Counted from the first letter of the stretch, positions 1 through 8,825 are shown. The stretch: 64,000 nt of DNA from Archangium lansingense (GCF_026626635.1 NZ_JAPNKA010000001.1:1860001-1924000); one strand, 5' to 3'. Notes: a model not told the origin generated them from the sequence alone. Made by a program: numbers and translations.

Positions 1-717
1 GCGAAGGCCTTTCAGCGGCGCCGACAACCAGTGGTGTCCGTCGACTCGAAGAAGAAGGAGTTGATTGGAAACTTCAAGACCCCGGGTCGGGAGTGGCAGC
101 TCCAAGGCCAAGCGCCCAGAGTCAACGCCTACGATTTTCCGGATATGGCTGAGGGCAAAGCGATTCCCTATGGAGTGTATGACTTGGCCCGTGACGAGGG
201 CTGGGTCAACGTTGGGACGGACCATGACACTCCTGAGTTCGCAGTCCAGTCGCTTCGGCGTTGGTGGCTCACGATGGGCAGGCATGCATATCCTCATGCA
301 AGAGAGCTTCTGGTGGTAGCGGATGCTGGGGGTTCGAACTCGGCACGGTCGCGGGTATGGAAGAAGTGCCTGCAAGAATTTGCAGATGCCACGGGGTTGA
401 AGGTCTCCGTCAGCCATTACCCTCCGGGCACGAGCAAATGGAACAAGATCGAGCATCGACTCTTTGCCCAGATCACGCTCAACTGGCGAGGCCGACCGCT
501 AACGAGCTATCAAGTTGTCATCAATCTCATCGGCAGCACCACGACACGCACGGGACTGTGTGTTCGGGCTGCCCTGGATACGAGGGAGTACCCCCTTGGC
601 GTTCGCGTCAGCGCAGCGGACTTTGGGCAACTGAACATCCGAAAGAAGCGGTTTCACGGGGAATGGAACTACTCGCTCTCTCCGAGACGGCAAGCGAGCG
701 CTCAGCTGGTGAAATAA
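1..717 (+). CDS. ISAzo13-family transposase (3' part)
   Basis: DDE-type transposase that cuts and joins the IS ends. The frame is open from base 1, so the N-terminus is off the window; the ATG-less GTG at 31 is internal and is not a start. The visible part carries family hallmarks: the first acidic residue in the SVDSKKKE block, the second in VVADAGGSN, and the Glu in PPGTSKWNKIEHRLF, which together give a plausible DDE triad. The C-terminal FHGEWNY block is typical of the family end. The stop lies about 24 bp inside the presumed IS terminus. The reading frame is intact over 238 codons. Family assignment is by motif recognition. Confidence 0.85.
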   Translation, partial: AKAFQRRRQPVVSVDSKKKELIGNFKTPGREWQLQGQAPRVNAYDFPDMAEGKAIPYGVYDLARDEGWVNVGTDHDTPEFAVQSLRRWWLTMGRHAYPHARELLVVADAGGSNSARSRVWKKCLQEFADATGLKVSVSHYPPGTSKWNKIEHRLFAQITLNWRGRPLTSYQVVINLIGSTTTRTGLCVRAALDTREYPLGVRVSAADFGQLNIRKKRFHGEWNYSLSPRRQASAQLVK

Positions 718-1673
718 TTACACTTATTTTGCGACAGCCCCTTAGCATAGGACCAATCGCGCACTGGATGTCCTAGATGGGTGGACAAAGTCGTATAAAC
801 GCCTGCCTTTTCACGCATGGACCCCCAAGCATGAAGAATTTGGAGCTTGCTCCAGTCAGGCTCATCGAGAATGTGCTCGAATGAGAACCGACGAGTCAAA
901 TCTTCCATCTGCTGGTACAGCGACCGAGTATAGAAAGTCAGCCCAATTCTCCAATCCGGATGCTGCGCATGGAGATAGGCAGCCTTGAGAGCCAAGACGA
1001 CGGTTTTGCCGGAACCAGCCAAGCCCCTGACACGCTGGACACCATCGGGAACCTCGATTGCGGAGCGCTTCTGCCATTGGTCAAGGTGCGCAATCTCCTT
1101 CTCCATGGCTTTCAGCTTGGATCCACGAGAATCCTCCCGAGTGACATTGGCCCGCTTCTTTGCAGGACGGATTGTCAAAACCTTGTTGATAGCCGAATCA
1201 AGGTTTCGCTGCACAGCTTCGGGAATCTGCGCCAGACTGCTCAATACGCTTGGTAGTTCCTCCAAATTGACATAGTGCCCTTCGGCTCCGTGAAGTCCCG
1301 CAGCATCAGGCGGCCGCGATGGCAATAATGTGACTGTATTTATTTCAAACGCAAGCTTGCGGCCAGCGCGAAGAGAAGCATGTCGGCCCAGGTAGCTTTC
1401 CAATGCTCCGTAAAGCTCATCCTGTTGCTGGCGCAATGCAGCCCATCCTTCGCGCTCCCCATTCATGGGGGCTTGACCGAAGAGAAATGCAACAAGCCCA
1501 TACTGCCGCGAAATGAGCATCGCATCGACACTCACCCGTGAATCTGCTGAAGCAAGAACGGGGTAGCCCAAGTATAGCGTGCCGACAGGATCAAGCTGCC
1601 GAAAGACGCTGACCAACCCTCGAAGCAGGGGGGGATTGGTGACATCCCCGTAAACAATATCAAGGTTAGGCAC
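702..1673 (-). pseudogene. UvrD/SF1-like helicase or ATPase, C-terminally truncated by IS insertion
   Basis: N-terminal fragment of an SF1-type helicase or ATPase. Residues 1 to about 170 resemble the nuclease-like lead domain seen in some SF1 proteins (SVDAMLISRQYGLVAF near 47-62), which is tentative. Walker A GLAGSGKT is at 217-224, followed by a TFYTRSL block and an ILHAWGS block typical of the first ATPase lobe. The last helicase-derived residues are about DWSYA; the final 13 residues (KGLSQNKCNYFTS) come from the end of the adjacent IS. All later motifs, including Walker B and motifs IV-VI, are missing, so helicase activity is very unlikely. Codons here are visibly less GC-biased than in neighbouring genes, which suggests an acquired, possibly defence-related locus (inference). 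Confidence 0.75.
722..741. repeat. Right terminal end of the ISAzo13-type element
   Basis: Read inward on the minus strand, the end begins GGGGCTGTCGCAAAATAAGT. The matching left terminal repeat is off the window, so inverted-repeat status is inferred. The boundary is placed at 741 because the adjacent helicase frame reads through it as gct-aag-ggg-ctg, changing from helicase to IS sequence. Confidence 0.6.
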
Positions 1674-1761
1674 AGTAAGACCTCGCAGGAAGAGTCTGAA
1701 ATAGCCGATTAATCAGAGGGAGAGGGGCGTTAGGGGAATTAGGGGCGTGGGCTTCTTCGCG

Positions 1762-3198
1762 TCAGCTCCAGTCCGTGTGGACGTAGCCCGCCTCGGGTTT
1801 GTCGCGGCGCTGGTAGGTGTGTGCGCCGAAGGCGTCGCGCTGGGCCTGCGTGAGGTTCTGCGGCAGCTCCGCGCTCCGGTAGCTGTCGAAGTAGGCCAGG
1901 CTCGCGCTGAACACTGGCACCGCAATCCCCAGCCGCGTCGCCACCGCCACCGTCCGTCTCCACGCCGGTGCCATCTTCTCCAGCACCGGCGCCAGGCTGT
2001 CCGCCAGCATCAGGTTCGGCAGGTCTGGCTTCTTCTCGAAGGCCTCGCGCAACGGCGTGAGCAGCTTCGCGCGGATGATGCACCCCGCTCGCCAGATGCG
2101 CGCCATCTCCGCCAGCGACACGTTCCACTTGTACTCGTTCGACGCCGCCTGGATGAGCCGCATTCCCTGCGCGTACGTCACCACCCGCGCCGCGTACAGA
2201 GCGTCATGCGCCCACGCCGCCAGGTTCGTCTTCTCCTCCGCCGACAGGTTTTCACCCTGCGGACCGCGCAGGATGCGGCTCGCCGCCACACGCTCGTTCT
2301 TCATCGAGGACAGGTTCCGTGCGTCCAGTGCCCCCGCGATCGACGGCACCGGTACCCCCAGATCCAGCGACACCTGCACCGTCCACTTCCCCGTCCCCTT
2401 CTGGCCCGCCTTGTCCAGCACCAGGTCCACCAGCGGCTTGCCCGTCTCCGCGTCCTTCTTGCGCAGCACCTTGATGGTCGTCTCCAGCAGGAACGACTCG
2501 GCAATGCCCTCGTTCCACTTGGAGAAGAGGTCCGCCAACTGGTCCGCCGACAGCCCCAGGCCCCGGCGCAGCAGATCGTACGTCTCCGCCAGCAGCTGCA
2601 TGTCCGCGTACTCGATGCCGTTGTGCACCATCTTCACGAAGTGCCCCGCACCGTCCGGGCCCACGTGCGTGACGCACACCCCTGCCTCGCTCTTCGCCGC
2701 GATGGCCTCCAATACCGGCCTCACCTGCGCATACGCCTCCACCGACCCTCCCGGCATGATCGACGGGCCGTACCTCGCTCCCTCCTCTCCGCCCGACACT
2801 CCCACCCCCATGAAGTGCAGCCCCTTCTGCTTCCACGCCTCCTCTCGCTTGCGCGTGTCCAGGAACCAGGAGTTGCCCCCGTCCAACACCACGTCCCCCG
2901 GCTGCAGCAGCGGCTCCAGCTTCTCCATCATCGAGTCCACCGCCGCCCCCGCCGTCACCATCAGCAGGATGCGGCGCGGGCGCTCCAGCGCCGCCACGAA
3001 GTCCTCCAGCTTCGCGTGGCCCTGCAGGCTCTCGGGCGCGCCCTTCTTGCGCAGCTCATCGAAGCGCTCGGGATGCCGGTCCCACACCGCCACCCGGAAG
3101 CCATGGTCCGCCACGTTGAGCGCGAGGCTCTGCCCCATCACCCCCATCCCCGCCACCCCGAACTGCGCTCGCCCTTGCTGCCCCTGTGCTGTGGTCAT
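1762..3198 (-). CDS. gnd: 6-phosphogluconate dehydrogenase, decarboxylating
   Basis: Oxidises and decarboxylates 6-phosphogluconate to ribulose 5-phosphate with NADP+ as third enzyme of the oxidative pentose phosphate pathway, in the cytoplasm. The 478-residue length matches the long-form enzymes. The N-terminal Rossmann motif GMGVMGQSLALN and the DGGNSW block bind cofactor and substrate; the family signature DKAGQKGTGKW follows in the all-helical domain, and the C-terminus carries FDSYRS and FGAHTYQRRD. It is the last gene of the zwf-pgl-gnd operon, 19 bp after pgl, with an AGGAG ribosome site 8 bp before the ATG. No missing motif was seen. Confidence 0.97.
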   Translation of the reverse strand: MTTAQGQQGRAQFGVAGMGVMGQSLALNVADHGFRVAVWDRHPERFDELRKKGAPESLQGHAKLEDFVAALERPRRILLMVTAGAAVDSMMEKLEPLLQPGDVVLDGGNSWFLDTRKREEAWKQKGLHFMGVGVSGGEEGARYGPSIMPGGSVEAYAQVRPVLEAIAAKSEAGVCVTHVGPDGAGHFVKMVHNGIEYADMQLLAETYDLLRRGLGLSADQLADLFSKWNEGIAESFLLETTIKVLRKKDAETGKPLVDLVLDKAGQKGTGKWTVQVSLDLGVPVPSIAGALDARNLSSMKNERVAASRILRGPQGENLSAEEKTNLAAWAHDALYAARVVTYAQGMRLIQAASNEYKWNVSLAEMARIWRAGCIIRAKLLTPLREAFEKKPDLPNLMLADSLAPVLEKMAPAWRRTVAVATRLGIAVPVFSASLAYFDSYRSAELPQNLTQAQRDAFGAHTYQRRDKPEAGYVHTDWS

Positions 3199-3217
3199 TG
3201 CGTTGACTCCTGTATGG

Positions 3218-3889
3218 CTACTTGTCCTGGTCCGCCGCCGCCCGGTCCATCATCCACTGTGCGTGCTCCACCTTCGCCGCCGGTAGGTCCTCGCCCGCCA
3301 GCATCCGCCGCACCATGTCCCGCTTGCCCGCCCCACTCACCAGCCCCAGCACCTGGTGCGCCGACTGGAGCACCGGCAGCGTCAGCGTCATCCTCCACGG
3401 CGGCGGCTTGGGCCCCACCACCGTCAGCACCCGCCGCTCCTTCTCCTGCAAGGCCTCGTGGCCCGGGAAGAGCGAGGCCGTGTGTCCGTCCTCACCCATG
3501 CCCAGCACCACCACGTCCAGCTCCGGCGGCAGCAACTGCTCGTAGTCCCTCGCCGCCTGCTCCCGGTCCGCCCGCTCGCCCTGCATCCGGAAGATTTGAT
3601 GCGGCGGCACCCCCAGCGGCTTGAAGAGCGCCTCCTCCGCCAGCAGGTAGTTGCTCTCCGGGTGGTCCGGCGGCACGAAGCGCTCGTCCACGAAGTAGAA
3701 GTCCACCAGCGCCCACGGCACGTCCCGCTTCGCCAGCTCCCGGTACACCGGCCCCGGCGTACTTCCGCCCGACAGCGCCAGGCTCACCCGCTGGCCTCCC
3801 GCCACTGCCTCCACGAGCTGCCTTGCCACCCAGTCCGCGCCCGCCTCCGCCAGCGCCTCCTTCTCCACCACGATGGGCGTCGGCCTCAT
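3218..3889 (-). CDS. pgl: 6-phosphogluconolactonase
   Basis: Hydrolyses 6-phosphoglucono-delta-lactone to 6-phosphogluconate, the second step of the oxidative pentose phosphate pathway. The protein is 223 residues, normal for the DevB/SOL type. Visible motifs are SGGSTP at 40-45, VDERFVPPDHPESN around 67-80 and GMGEDGHTASLFPG at 130-143, all characteristic of the lactonase/glucosamine-6-phosphate isomerase fold. The ATG overlaps the zwf stop codon in an ATGA junction, pointing to translational coupling. A much longer open frame continues upstream to 5464, but that extension is antisense-like sequence inside zwf and was rejected. Confidence 0.95.
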   Translation of the reverse strand: MRPTPIVVEKEALAEAGADWVARQLVEAVAGGQRVSLALSGGSTPGPVYRELAKRDVPWALVDFYFVDERFVPPDHPESNYLLAEEALFKPLGVPPHQIFRMQGERADREQAARDYEQLLPPELDVVVLGMGEDGHTASLFPGHEALQEKERRVLTVVGPKPPPWRMTLTLPVLQSAHQVLGLVSGAGKRDMVRRMLAGEDLPAAKVEHAQWMMDRAAADQDK

Positions 3890-5430
3890 CCCTTCAGCTC
3901 CATCCAGCGCCTTCCATCCCGAGACAGCAGCGCCGCCGCCGCGTCCGGCCCCGCACTCCCCGGCTCGTACGTGTGCAGCGCTCCTCCCTTCCCCGAGTCC
4001 AGCGAGTCGATGATGGGCGTCACCCATGCCCACGCCTGCTCCACGCTGTCCTGCCGCGCGAAGAGCGTCGTGTTGCCCCGCATGCAGTCCAGCATCAGCC
4101 GCTCGTACGCCTCCGGCACCGGCTTGTGGAAGCTGTTGGCGTAGTCGAAGTCCATGGTGACTCCGGCGATGTTGATGTCCTCGCCCGGCACCTTCGACTC
4201 GAAGCTCAGGGCAATCCCCTCGCGCGGCTGGATGCGCAGCGTGAGCACGTTGGGCTGCAGCCGCTGGCACGTGTCGCTGGTGTTGAAGAGGCAGTGCGGC
4301 ACGGACTTGTAGTGGATGGAGACCTCCGTCACCCGCTTGCTCAGGCTCTTGCCCGCTCGCACGTAGAAGGGCACCCCCTGCCAACGCCACGTGTCGATGT
4401 ACGTCTTCAGGGCCACGTAGGTGGGCGTCCTCGAGTCCTTTCCTACCCCCTGCTCCTCGCGGTAGCCCCGGTACTGCCCCTGCACCACGTACTTCTCCAC
4501 CTCGCTGCCCACCATGGGGCGCAGCGCACGGAAGACCTTGTTCTTCTCGTCCCGGATGTCCTCCGCCGCGAACGACACTGGCGGCTCCATCGCGCACAGC
4601 GCCAGCACCTGCAACAGGTGGTTCTGCACCATGTCCCGGATGACGCCCGTCTCGTCGTAGAAGCGCCCTCGCCCCTCCACTCCAATCTTCTCCGCCGCCG
4701 TTATCTCCACGTGGTCGATGTGCTGCCGGTTCCACAGCGGCTCGAAGATGGCGTTGGCGAAGCGGAAGACGAGGATGTTCTGCACCGTCTCCTTCCCCAG
4801 GTAGTGGTCGATGCGGAAGATCTGCTTCTCGTCCAGCACCGCCGCCAGCGAGCGGTTGAGCTCCTTCGCCGTCGTCAGGTCCCTGCCGAAGGGCTTCTCG
4901 ATGACGAGCCGCCGCCAGGGCCGCTTCACCTCGGGGTTCTCCCGGTACAGCAGCCCGGAGCCGGACAGCCCCTCCAGCAGCGAGGGGAAGGTGGAGGCCG
5001 GAGTGGCCAGGTAGTAGAGCTGGTTGCCCTGGGTGCCGAAGCGCTCGCCAATGCGCTCCAGGTGCTCGCGCAGGCGCTGGTAGGAGGCCGGGTCGTCGTA
5101 GGCCCCCGTCATCATGTCCAGCTTGGAGGAGAGCAGCTCCCAGGTGGCCTCGTCCAGCGGCTGCGTGCGGGCGAACTTCTTCAGCCCCTCCTTCACCTGG
5201 GCGCGGAACTGCTCCAGGTTGTGCTCCGAGCGGCTGAAGGCCACCACCGCGAAGTGCTGGGGCAACAGCCTCTGCCGCGCCAGCTCGAAGAGCGCCGGGA
5301 AGAGCTTGCGCTGCGCCAGGTCCCCCGTGGCGCCGAAGAGGACCATGATGCAGGGGTCCGGCCTGCCCGCTCGCAGCAGTGGATCTCCCTCGCGGGGATG
5401 GGTCTCGATGTGCACGCCCTGCTCGTCCAT
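3886..5430 (-). CDS. zwf: Glucose-6-phosphate 1-dehydrogenase
   Basis: Oxidises glucose 6-phosphate to 6-phosphogluconolactone with NAD(P)+, the committed step of the oxidative pentose phosphate pathway. The chosen ATG at 5430 follows a strong GGAGGGAG ribosome site and gives 514 residues, as usual for the family; an in-frame ATG at 5529 would add 33 residues without family character. The nucleotide site FGATGDLAQRKLFPAL is at about 32-47, EKPFG at 178-182, and the catalytic substrate-binding block RIDHYLGKE at 206-214. It heads the zwf-pgl-gnd operon and is divergent from hypA across a 263-bp gap in which no clear promoter could be picked by eye. Confidence 0.96.
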   Translation of the reverse strand: MDEQGVHIETHPREGDPLLRAGRPDPCIMVLFGATGDLAQRKLFPALFELARQRLLPQHFAVVAFSRSEHNLEQFRAQVKEGLKKFARTQPLDEATWELLSSKLDMMTGAYDDPASYQRLREHLERIGERFGTQGNQLYYLATPASTFPSLLEGLSGSGLLYRENPEVKRPWRRLVIEKPFGRDLTTAKELNRSLAAVLDEKQIFRIDHYLGKETVQNILVFRFANAIFEPLWNRQHIDHVEITAAEKIGVEGRGRFYDETGVIRDMVQNHLLQVLALCAMEPPVSFAAEDIRDEKNKVFRALRPMVGSEVEKYVVQGQYRGYREEQGVGKDSRTPTYVALKTYIDTWRWQGVPFYVRAGKSLSKRVTEVSIHYKSVPHCLFNTSDTCQRLQPNVLTLRIQPREGIALSFESKVPGEDINIAGVTMDFDYANSFHKPVPEAYERLMLDCMRGNTTLFARQDSVEQAWAWVTPIIDSLDSGKGGALHTYEPGSAGPDAAAALLSRDGRRWMELKG

Positions 5431-5693
5431 GTCTCCCTCCGGAACCGCGGATGCCGGGAAACATATGCGCTCGTGCCTCCCCGGGCGCATCAATACGTCG
5501 TCACGGGCCCCCTCCCACACGGCCGACACCGCCGTCCGATGCCAGATGGGGGCGGCACAAGCGTTGGCCGGATGACGTGCCCAAACCCCCCCTCTCGCGG
5601 GTGCTCGGGGCGGGCGTTTACGCTCGGACGGTACACCCCCGAGTCCTTACCCCCCCTCGGTGGCCCCAACGCCTCCGACCCAAGAGTGTCGCC

Positions 5694-6035
5694 ATGCACG
5701 AGTCCGCGCTTGCCCGGCAGGTGCTCGAGACCGTCCTCCAGCAGGCTGTCTTCCTCCGGACTTCCCGCATCCGCGTCGTGCGGGGCTGGGTGGCGGAGAC
5801 GAAGTCCCTTTCCCCTGAGAGCCTGTCCTCCCAGTTCGCCACCCACGCCCGGGGCACGCGAGCGGAGGGGGCTCGGCTCCTGCTCAACCTCATCCACGTG
5901 GAGGTGCGCTGCCGGACGTGTGGCCGCACCTACGCCCCCGAGCACCACCAGCTGCGCTGCCCCGTGTGCGGCAGCGCCGATGGTGAGCAGCTCGGGCAGA
6001 CGGGGCTCGCCGTCACCGCCATCGAGGTGGACTGA
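5694..6035 (+). CDS. hypA: HypA/HybF-type nickel metallochaperone
   Basis: HypA delivers nickel to the large subunit of NiFe hydrogenases, and in some bacteria to urease. The 113-residue length is typical. The N-terminal MHE, whose His2 is the nickel ligand in characterised HypA, fixes the start at 5694. The structural zinc site is formed by C73-x2-C76 and C89-x2-C92. No hydrogenase or other hyp gene is visible in the window, so this is an orphan copy; the rest of the system may lie elsewhere, or the protein may serve another nickel enzyme (inference). Confidence 0.9.
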   Translation: MHESALARQVLETVLQQAVFLRTSRIRVVRGWVAETKSLSPESLSSQFATHARGTRAEGARLLLNLIHVEVRCRTCGRTYAPEHHQLRCPVCGSADGEQLGQTGLAVTAIEVD

Positions 6036-6130
6036 GCCTTCTCGGTAACGTCCTGTGAAATAGGCCCTACCCAGCACGTCCGGGGCCCCCACCCACCGGT
6101 CGAGTAACCTCACCGCCGGAGGTGGGGTGG

Positions 6131-7864
6131 ATGCACGATGAGATGGGCGGGGCCGGTGGGTGGCCCCTGCTGGAGTTGGGTCCTGGCGAGCGCGTGGCGG
6201 GTTTCACCCTCGAGGGGAAGATCGCCACCGGCAGCTTCGGCACTGTCTTCAAGGCCTCCCGGGACGGGCGCTCCTTCGCCGTGAAGCTGGTGCGCCTGGG
6301 CCCGCGCGGCGAGCGCGAGGTGGATGCGCTGCGCCGGGCTCAGTTCCCCAATGTCGTCAGCTTCCTCGGCTACAGCCTCTGGCCGGATGACGAGCCCCGC
6401 TTTCTCGTCCTGGCCCTGGAGCTGGTGGAGGGCCGCCCGCTGGACGTGTGGGTCCGGGAGGAGAACCCGTCCGCGCTCGAGCTGCTCCACCGCGTGCTGC
6501 TGCCCCTGGCGGGCACCCTGGCCGATGTCCATGCCGCGGGCGTGGTGCACCGGGACGTGAAGGAAGCCAACATCATCATGCGCGAGGCGGATGGGCAGCC
6601 GGTGCTGGTGGACTTCGGAGCCGCCGCGTACGAGGGAGCCCGGCGCCTGACGATGCAGTTGCCGCCGGGCACCCCGGAGTACCGCAGCCCCGAGGCGCTG
6701 CGCTTCGCGAGACAGTGGGAGGGCGAGCCCTATCCATTCGGCCCCGGAGACGACCTGTGGGCGCTGGGCGTCGTGCTCTATTGGCTCCTCACGCGCGAGC
6801 TCCCCTTTGGAGACAGGCACGGCCCGGGTCTGGTGCGGGTCATCCTCGAGGAGACGCCTGTGCCCCCGCAGGCGCTCAACCCTCGCGTGCCTCCGGCGCT
6901 GAGTGCGCTGTGCCTGCGCATGCTGGAGAAGGCCCCCGAGGCTCGCTACGCCGACGCCGTGGCGCTCGAAGAGGCCCTGACGGACGCGGAGGCCCTGGCG
7001 GATGAGTCCTGGCGCTTGCCGCTGTTCCCAGGGGGGAAGGTGGCGAAGCGCCCCGAGCAGGCTCCTGCTCTGGCTCCGGTGGTGCACGCCCGCGCGGTGC
7101 GGCGCTGGTGGCCTTGGGCCGCCGGGCTCGGCACGGCCGTGGTGGTGGGCCTTCTTCTGATGGTTTTCGGGCGGCGCGCTCCCGTGGCGGAGGCGCCCGC
7201 TCTGAAGGTTGCTTCCGCCACCCAACGTACTGAGTCCACCACCCATACCCCGCCGCAGCAGGCTGTCCCACGCCAGGAAATAGCGTCCCCCCAGACGACG
7301 GGAGACGTTGGCCTGGGCGCGGCACCTGAGGCGTCACCCACTCCCGCGCTCGTCGCCGGTGCGACGACGCGAAGCGAGGAACCCGCGATGAAGAAATCCC
7401 AGACGACCCGCTCCCTGCTCGCCGCCGGCTGCCTGGCTGGCTCCGCCTGCGCGGGCGGTCCCCAGCAGCGTCCGCCTCCCGAGCCGGCGGAGTGCCCCCC
7501 CGGAGCCGACGCCACCCGCGAGCGGTTCGGCATCAGCATCGGGGATACCCAGCCCACCATCTTTCCCGCCTTCGAGAAGACCCGCATCGCCGTGATCCGG
7601 GAGGGCGAGGTCACCGTCGAGATGATCGGCACCTGGGGTCGGCTGCCGCACCGCACCCGTTTCAGGGGCCAGGCCATCTTCGGGGCGGGGCGCGTCTATG
7701 GCCGGTTCACCCAGGCCCTTCTACCCGACGGGGGGATCGTGCCGATCTGCCTGGAGTGGGTGTCCACCTCCGGGCTCGGCTGGGAGATGGAGCCGGGTAG
7801 CACGGCGAAGGAGGCTCGTATCTGGTGGGACCCTCGCGTCCGATCCACGCCCAAATTCCGCTAG
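6131..7864 (+). CDS. Membrane-bound Ser/Thr protein kinase with a C-terminal lipoprotein-like domain
   Basis: Hanks-type kinase. From the ATG at 6131 (GGAGGT site 7 bp upstream; a GTG at 6122 is the alternative) it has 577 residues. The Gly-rich loop ATGSFGTVFKA is at about 32-42, the ATP lysine K52, HRDVKEAN with D142, DFG with D161 and GTPEYRSPE after it, so catalysis looks intact. A single membrane span (WAAGLGTAVVVGLLLMVFG) near 330-348 separates the cytoplasmic kinase from a Pro/Thr-rich linker. At residue 420 (base 7388) an in-frame Met starts a segment that resembles a Lys-rich, Ala/Leu-rich signal with Cys residues, followed by about 130 residues of unknown function. It could be one fused receptor kinase or two products from one frame. 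A DUF2381 gene follows 24 bp later. Confidence 0.85.
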   Translation: MHDEMGGAGGWPLLELGPGERVAGFTLEGKIATGSFGTVFKASRDGRSFAVKLVRLGPRGEREVDALRRAQFPNVVSFLGYSLWPDDEPRFLVLALELVEGRPLDVWVREENPSALELLHRVLLPLAGTLADVHAAGVVHRDVKEANIIMREADGQPVLVDFGAAAYEGARRLTMQLPPGTPEYRSPEALRFARQWEGEPYPFGPGDDLWALGVVLYWLLTRELPFGDRHGPGLVRVILEETPVPPQALNPRVPPALSALCLRMLEKAPEARYADAVALEEALTDAEALADESWRLPLFPGGKVAKRPEQAPALAPVVHARAVRRWWPWAAGLGTAVVVGLLLMVFGRRAPVAEAPALKVASATQRTESTTHTPPQQAVPRQEIASPQTTGDVGLGAAPEASPTPALVAGATTRSEEPAMKKSQTTRSLLAAGCLAGSACAGGPQQRPPPEPAECPPGADATRERFGISIGDTQPTIFPAFEKTRIAVIREGEVTVEMIGTWGRLPHRTRFRGQAIFGAGRVYGRFTQALLPDGGIVPICLEWVSTSGLGWEMEPGSTAKEARIWWDPRVRSTPKFR

Positions 7865-7888
7865 CCGCAGCGTTGGAGGCCACATCTC

Positions 7889-8788
7889 GTGCTCCCATCC
7901 TCTCTCTCATCCCTCCTGGCACTCGTGCTTCTTCGAGGTGAGCCCGTCTTGGAGCTACCCGCGCAGGCCGCCTGCGACGACGTGCAGCGCATCGAACTGG
8001 CACTCGCCCCCACTGTCGTGAGCCGGGAGATCTGCGTCAGTCCGGGTCTCATGACGAGCCTGCGCTTCGACGCTCCCGCGATGGTGGACCTGCAGGACGA
8101 GGTGCGCTTCGAGGAGGTGGTCCGTGACCGCAGACTTCTCACGCTGATGCCGCCTCCAGACATGGTTGCAGGGGAACGGCTGCGGCTCACGGTGCGCTTC
8201 GAAGGGGCGCCATCCTCGAGTGGCATCACGTTGATGCTGGTGGGCCATTCGGGGCAGGCGACGCACCAGGTGGAGGTGTACCGGGACGAGCGCACGCGGG
8301 AGTCCTTGCAGCAGGAGTTGTTCCAGGAGCGTGCCAGGACCGCGAAACTGCGCGAAGCGCTCGCGCGAGCACAGGCCCTGCTCGAGCAGTCGGGGGAACT
8401 GAGGAGTCTCATTGCCAGCAGGAAGATGGGTCCTGACGGGATCCAGGCTCAGCGGCTCCAATTGAAAGTGCCCGGGCCGTCAGAAGGAGGCCTCTCCTGG
8501 GTGAGTGGGGTCAGCTACCGTGGGGAAAAAGGTGTGGCGGCGGAGGTGTTTCTGAGTAACTCCGGGTCAGAGCCGTGGCGGGTCGCTGGAGGCTCCCTGA
8601 TGGACGCTCGGGGCGTGGAGCTGAAGGGGATGAAGTTCCGGCAGGACGAGGTCATCACGCCCGGCCAGATCAATCCGGTGATCGTGGAGGTGGATGCGGC
8701 CCATGAGCAGGCTCGCGGCGAGTTGACGTTGACGCTGTGGGACGAGGCAGGACGCACCATCACCCTTCCCAAGGTCACGTTCCCGTAG
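7889..8788 (+). CDS. DUF2381 family protein (TIGR02268, myxobacterial paralogous family)
   Basis: Member of a paralogous family described from Myxococcus genomes; function unknown. The 299-residue protein starts with GTG after a GGAGG site. It has a short hydrophobic N-terminus that may be a signal sequence, a first beta-rich domain (about 30-135), a charged helical stretch likely to coil (about 140-175, ERARTAKLREALARAQALLEQ), and a second beta-rich domain to the end. It follows the Ser/Thr kinase gene by 24 bp in the same direction, so the two are probably co-transcribed; family members often lie next to such kinases. A sensing or envelope-stress role would be speculation. Confidence 0.8.
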   Translation: MLPSSLSSLLALVLLRGEPVLELPAQAACDDVQRIELALAPTVVSREICVSPGLMTSLRFDAPAMVDLQDEVRFEEVVRDRRLLTLMPPPDMVAGERLRLTVRFEGAPSSSGITLMLVGHSGQATHQVEVYRDERTRESLQQELFQERARTAKLREALARAQALLEQSGELRSLIASRKMGPDGIQAQRLQLKVPGPSEGGLSWVSGVSYRGEKGVAAEVFLSNSGSEPWRVAGGSLMDARGVELKGMKFRQDEVITPGQINPVIVEVDAAHEQARGELTLTLWDEAGRTITLPKVTFP

Positions 8789-8825
8789 GCGGGGCGGTGA
8801 GCCTGTCCCAAGGCCGACGCGGTGT

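Larger units (their letters stand above)
1..741 (+). mobile_element. ISAzo13-family insertion sequence, right part only
   Basis: The element enters from the left edge and ends near 741. It holds the 3' part of an ISAzo13-type transposase gene plus about 24 bp of non-coding end. The outer boundary is inferred from where the neighbouring minus-strand helicase reading frame stops making sense: from 741 leftwards that frame reads the IS end, and from about 744 rightwards it reads helicase sequence. The left end and any target duplication lie outside the window. The transposase shows no frameshift in the visible part, so the element may still be active. Confidence 0.8.

Noticed and set aside
31..717. 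A transposase start at 31.
   Set aside because: The family-typical frame is open from base 1 and begins upstream of the window; the GTG at 31 is internal.
1747..3624. A 625-codon plus-strand frame opposite gnd and pgl.
   Set aside because: It is Arg/Pro/His-rich antisense sequence caused by high GC3; gnd and pgl are well supported.
3890..5464. An N-terminal extension of pgl up to 5464 on the minus strand.
   Set aside because: It overlaps the whole zwf gene in another frame and has no family character.
3823..6048. A 741-codon plus-strand frame opposite zwf.
   Set aside because: Same kind of antisense composition; zwf motifs are clear on the minus strand.
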